Source: Natronoglomus mannanivorans
GTDB taxonomy: Archaea > Halobacteriota > Halobacteria > Halobacteriales > Natrialbaceae
Length of the DNA: 64,000 nt
Reading direction: 5' to 3'
Assembly: GCA_025517485.1 (NCBI GenBank)
Contig: JAOPKB010000008.1
Span: 62,001 to 126,000 of the forward strand
In this document: in pieces, positions 60,611 through 64,000 of the stretch
Numbering within the stretch: position 1 is the first letter of the stretch
Layout: each line of letters begins with the position of its first letter
Made by a program: the position numbers and the translations under genes
The notes under the pieces: generated by a model
The model's input: the letters and a program-made list of their open reading frames with translations, nothing else
Told to the model about the DNA's origin: nothing
The model's database searches: none

Positions 60611-61480
60611 ATGGCGGTGAAACGAGCCGATGACCCCCGCGGAAATCTCGAGACGTCGCGAGGATTCGACGTCTGGGGATTTCTGTTGTTCTCTCACGGC
60701 TGGACATGGCTCTGGTGGAGCGTTCCGATCGCCTTCGGCTGGCACGCCTTCCGGTTTCCCGGAATCGTCTTTCTGGTCGTCGGCGGGCTCGGCGTCACGC
60801 TCGGTGGCGTCGTCATGTCGTGGCAGGTCGGCGGCCGAGCCGGGCTCGCGGACTTGGGGCGGCGGCTCGTCGACGTGAGACGGATACCGATCCGCTGGGC
60901 CGTTCTCTCACTGATACTCTGGCCCGCACTCGCGCTGGTCGCTGCCGGCGCCGCGATGGCCGACGGGACGACACAGCCGATGAGCGCAGCGCCACTGGTG
61001 GACCTGCTCGCCGATCCGGTCGCGCTGCTGGGGACGCTGGCGGTAATCTTCCTGCTCGGCCCACTGCACGAAGAGATCGGCTGGCGCGGGTACTGGCTCG
61101 ATCGCCTCCAGTTGCGCTGGAGTGCGTTGACGGCCAGTCTGGTCCTCGGCGTCGCGTGGGCGGCGTGGCACGCCCCGCTATTCCTGATGGTCGGCTATTT
61201 CGGGAGCTGGGACTTCACGCCCGATCTCGCCCAATACGCACTGGCGACGGTCACCGCCGCCGTATTGTACACGTGGCTGTACAACAACACGGAACGCAGC
61301 GTTCTCGCCGCGATCGTCTTTCACTTTCTCGCCAACGCGACCGGGCAACTCCTCGAGCTCTCATCCGAGGCGCAGGTGTACCAGACCGTTGCAACGATCG
61401 CTCTCGTCGTTGTCGTCGTGCTCTGGTGGGGGCCGTTGCATCTTCGCCGCGGGAACGAACGCCCGTTACCGCCGACGTGA
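60611..61480 (+). CDS. CPBP family intramembrane metalloprotease
   Basis: A 289-aa membrane protein with eight or so hydrophobic segments. The CAAX/CPBP motifs are HEEIGWRGYWLDRLQ (motif 1, near residue 153), AAWHAPLFLMVGYF (motif 2) and FHFLANATGQLLEL (motif 3), giving the Glu/His zinc ligands. The bacterial relatives protect from bacteriocins or process proteins; the archaeal role is unknown. It is convergent with a membrane protein gene 38 bp after the stop. Confidence 0.9.
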   Translation: MAVKRADDPRGNLETSRGFDVWGFLLFSHGWTWLWWSVPIAFGWHAFRFPGIVFLVVGGLGVTLGGVVMSWQVGGRAGLADLGRRLVDVRRIPIRWAVLSLILWPALALVAAGAAMADGTTQPMSAAPLVDLLADPVALLGTLAVIFLLGPLHEEIGWRGYWLDRLQLRWSALTASLVLGVAWAAWHAPLFLMVGYFGSWDFTPDLAQYALATVTAAVLYTWLYNNTERSVLAAIVFHFLANATGQLLELSSEAQVYQTVATIALVVVVVLWWGPLHLRRGNERPLPPT

Positions 61481-61518
61481 CCGTCCTCACTTGCTGTCTC
61501 TGTACCGACGGTCACGTC

Positions 61519-62346
61519 TCACCCGTTGACGCTTGCAGACCCGATCGAACGCAAAAACTGTGCCAGCAGCGCGAGACTCGAGGCCGTCACCAGACCGAAG
61601 ATAACGAGCATGGGCATCGGAACGACGTCTCCATCACGAAACATGAAGACGGCCATCGTCAGTACGGCCAGCCCCAGCGTCGCGGCCTTCACGAGGAGGA
61701 CGGCGGTGAACGCGTACCCCCACGCCCGACGTTTTCGGAGCCAGTACGCCGAGAGCGCGAACGCGGGGAGAACGACACCCAGATCGAGCGAGTAGATGAC
61801 GGACGTCGGGAGCGCGGCCTCGGCGATGCTCGGCGGCACCGTTCTCGCGAGAATTGCGGGCACCACTTCCGCGAGCCACACGAACGCGACCAACACTACC
61901 AGCAGGAGCTGGAAGGCGACGTACGGCCGGACGGACAGGTCACCCGCGGCTCGTTTCAGTTCGGCGGCGTCGAGTCGGACCAGTCCACCGACGAACGTCA
62001 GTAGCGTCAGCCACAGCAGCGTCGTGTAGACCAGATACAGTTCGTTGAACGCGGTCATGAACGCGTACGACGCATAGGTGTACAACAGGTAGCCGTCGAC
62101 ACCGAGCCAGACGACGTATCCTCGTATGGATCCTCGAGCGGCGTAGTACAGCGATCCGGCGAAGACGGGAAGAGCCACGAACAGTGTCAGCAGATCCTGT
62201 CCGTAGATCTGTGGCAGTAAGACCGGTGCGTCGCGGTAGAATCCCGGAACGAACAGTCCGACGAGCGTCGCGATTCCCGCGAGGACGATCGTCAGGATGG
62301 ACGTGAAGACGTACGCTCGAGGCACCGAGACGTCGGCGGCGCTCAT
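61519..62346 (-). CDS. Multi-pass membrane protein, unknown
   Basis: A 275-aa protein with about eight hydrophobic segments, for example ILTIVLAGIATLVGLFV, ALPVFAGSLYYAARGSIRGY, YLLYTYASYAFMTAFNELYL and LLLVVLVAFVWLAEVVPAIL. No catalytic motif is seen. The N-terminus is short and cytoplasmic. It is not a known transporter family to me. The gene is likely expressed alone. Confidence 0.75.
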   Translation of the reverse strand: MSAADVSVPRAYVFTSILTIVLAGIATLVGLFVPGFYRDAPVLLPQIYGQDLLTLFVALPVFAGSLYYAARGSIRGYVVWLGVDGYLLYTYASYAFMTAFNELYLVYTTLLWLTLLTFVGGLVRLDAAELKRAAGDLSVRPYVAFQLLLVVLVAFVWLAEVVPAILARTVPPSIAEAALPTSVIYSLDLGVVLPAFALSAYWLRKRRAWGYAFTAVLLVKAATLGLAVLTMAVFMFRDGDVVPMPMLVIFGLVTASSLALLAQFLRSIGSASVNG

Positions 62347-62651
62347 GGGCTGCCTCGTCGGCTATTTTCGTCGCCGCCACTATCGCACTCGTCATACCTC
62401 ACCGCTGGGCTCGCGGAACGTCCGAATCTGTTGGGACTGGGAATCACGGTCGGTCACGTCCTCTAGGGTATCGGACCGGATAAAGGACGATCTTGGCTCT
62501 CGTTCGCCGAGAGGCGAGAAGTGAGAGGCGAGAAGGAGAGTGAGAGGTGAGCGGTTGAACGCATCGCATCCCGACTTCGAGCCCAGTCTCGAGGCGCACG
62601 AAGTGATCGCTCGTCTCTCTATCGAGGACGAAACCGGGCTCTAGGCGATAG
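62347..62651. other. Spacer with a purine-rich repeat
   Basis: It contains GAGAGGCGAGAA twice (62509-62520 and 62523-62534) followed by gagtgagaggtgag. No gene is supported, and the rest is unremarkable. Confidence 0.5.
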
Positions 62652-63032
62652 CTATCCCTCTTCGGTCGTCGACTCCGGGGTCGTCACGAAGAGGTAGAAA
62701 AACGTCACGACGAGTGCGACCTGAACGGCGGCATCGACGACACCGAGGAGAAACTGTGGCATACCGGCTAGTACCCAGATCGACAGCAGCACGCTCACGT
62801 AGATCGCCCCGACGAGATAGAACGCCGCGTTCCAGAATCGCGTATAGAAGACGAGCGCACCCGCGAGCAACCCGACGCCGAGCACGATAAAGTGGCTCTC
62901 TCCGGTCGTCACACCGACGTAAAAGTGAATTGCACTCGTCATCGTCCCCAGTACGACGGTTAGTATTCGTGGGACCGTCCACTCGATTCGACGGCGGATC
63001 CCATCGGTGGTGACCACGTCGTGTTCGACCAT
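62652..63032 (-). CDS. Small membrane protein, unknown
   Basis: A 126-aa protein with four hydrophobic segments: VPRILTVVLGTMTSAIHFYV, FIVLGVGLLAGALVFYTRFW, NAAFYLVGAIYVSVLLSIWV and VQVALVVTFFYLFVTTP. It resembles haloarchaeal DUF7475-type small membrane proteins, but the family assignment is tentative. The ATG at 63032 is chosen; a TTG 30 bp upstream is possible. Confidence 0.7.
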   Translation of the reverse strand: MVEHDVVTTDGIRRRIEWTVPRILTVVLGTMTSAIHFYVGVTTGESHFIVLGVGLLAGALVFYTRFWNAAFYLVGAIYVSVLLSIWVLAGMPQFLLGVVDAAVQVALVVTFFYLFVTTPESTTEEG

Positions 63033-63277
63033 CTGTCTCGTTGATTCACCGTGAACTGACAAATATTCCTCGGCCGGCTCGACGAGTGGTGTCGTACCGG
63101 TTGTACCTCTTTACACCTTAACCGCACGACTATCGTGCAATCGAGTTTGCACTGCCGTTCGATGCTCACGAGCCTCGATTCACGCCCAGTGGATCGCCCC
63201 GTTCGTGCTTTCTGTTCGCTTCTCATATCCCGGGAATCGTCACCACACCTACACCTCCGCCCGGTCTATTTGAACGT

Positions 63278-64000
63278 ATGTACGACCGAATCCTCGTCCC
63301 GACAGACGGCAGCGGACCGGCGACAGCCGCACTCGAGTACGGCGTAAGACTCGCGGCGATACTCGAGGCAACGGTCCACGTTCTCCACGTCGTCGAAGCG
63401 CCCGACGAGCCCGAAAACGTCCTCGAGGACGCGAGTGGGTGGGCTCGTGCCGACGGTGTCTCCGTGATCGACGACGTTCGACGCGGCGACCCACTCGAGG
63501 AGATACCCGCTTACGCACGCGAAGAAGATATCGACGCCATCGTCATGGGGACACACGGCCGCACGGGAATCGGTCGGTTCGTCCTCGGGAGCGTCACTGA
63601 ACACGTCGTTCGGACGGCCGACGTCCCGGTTCTCGTGGTTCGAGGGGACGACGACGTCCGGACACAGCTTCCCTACGAGACGATCGTCGTCCCGATCGAC
63701 GACAGCGAGCACGCCGAGCTCGCCATCGAGGTGGGAATCGAGGCTGCGACGAAGTTCGACGCGACGCTGCACGTCGTTTCGGTGATCGACGTCTCGCCGA
63801 TGGGACTCGAACCGCAGGTCGACCTCCGGGTAGATCGACTCGAGGACGGTGCTGCACGCATCGTCGACGATGCTGCCCAGCGGGCGACGGATCGTGGCGT
63901 CGACGATGTCGTCTCGACGACAGTGTTCGGGTCGATCCACCGGGGGATCACGTCCTACGCCGCCGACAACGACGCGGATCTCCTGATCATGGGGACCCAC
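63278..64000 (+). CDS. Tandem universal stress protein (partial)
   Basis: 241 codons are visible before the window ends. Domain 1: MYDRILVPTDGSGPATAALE, then HVLHVVEAPDE and the ATP loop IVMGTHGRTGIGRFVLGSVT. Domain 2 starts IVVPIDDSEHAELAIEVGIE and reaches LLIMGTH at the edge. Unlike the 55824 protein, the first domain keeps the canonical G-x2-G-x9-G(S/T) nucleotide motif. Confidence 0.9.
   Translation, partial: MYDRILVPTDGSGPATAALEYGVRLAAILEATVHVLHVVEAPDEPENVLEDASGWARADGVSVIDDVRRGDPLEEIPAYAREEDIDAIVMGTHGRTGIGRFVLGSVTEHVVRTADVPVLVVRGDDDVRTQLPYETIVVPIDDSEHAELAIEVGIEAATKFDATLHVVSVIDVSPMGLEPQVDLRVDRLEDGAARIVDDAAQRATDRGVDDVVSTTVFGSIHRGITSYAADNDADLLIMGTH

Overview
The window is from a haloarchaeon (class Halobacteria). 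The DNA is GC-rich, the proteins are acidic, and exported proteins carry Tat lipoprotein signals (RR motif followed by a lipobox Cys). Many genes look leaderless, with a TATA-like box about 25-30 bp upstream of the start codon. Several families are typical of haloarchaea: LrpA1-type regulator, amphi-Trp protein, DCC1/DUF393 protein, single-zinc-ribbon microproteins. I saw no rRNA, tRNA or CRISPR array. Genus and replicon type cannot be decided from the sequence.

Layout. 1-5335: catabolic cluster with a TIM-barrel epimerase (cut by the left edge), LLM flavin oxidoreductase, Gfo/Idh/MocA dehydrogenase, sulfatase and an IclR regulator. 5784-13424: overlapping minus-strand operon for a dipeptide-type ABC transporter plus a MATE exporter, facing two isochorismatase-like amidohydrolase paralogues (13720-15601). 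15892-29269: RidA, nucleoside hydrolase, a complete BMP-type nucleoside ABC importer, SDR, PQQ-propeller lipoprotein, HELTH metalloprotease, 5'-nucleotidase and a second nucleoside hydrolase. Together these could release, import and cleave nucleosides. 30085-37835: GH32 fructosidase, DUF2264, epimerase, amphi-Trp, SDR, amidase. 38077-41198: tyrosine recombinase and several very small zinc-ribbon or acidic genes. 42098-50733: ABC-2 transporter, phosphotransferase, wHTH regulator, DUF1611, cysteine synthase, PadR, DUF393, and a 45-aa zinc finger.

50955-53810 is the most unusual part. An IS200/IS605-type remnant is followed by about 1.1 kb packed with copies of a 14-bp motif (consensus CTSAGGTRSCTATY) and AATAGG/CCTATT units. 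This leads directly into a ParA-family ATPase overlapping a small acidic partner. I read it as a self-contained DNA-segregation cassette with its own centromere-like array. 53930-64000 holds LrpA1, Zn-ADH, universal stress proteins, a four-CBS protein with an HPF-like tail, SDR, epimerase, CPBP protease and membrane proteins.

Two repeat themes cross the window. First, a family of MITE-like elements (about 80-200 bp, ends CTATAGTARCC...) has at least eight full, internally deleted or half copies; one supplies the last codon and stop of a nucleoside hydrolase. Second, hexamer-based simple-sequence tracts lie in intergenic DNA and inside genes, where they expand surface loops (sulfatase, DppD, 5'-nucleotidase, GH32).
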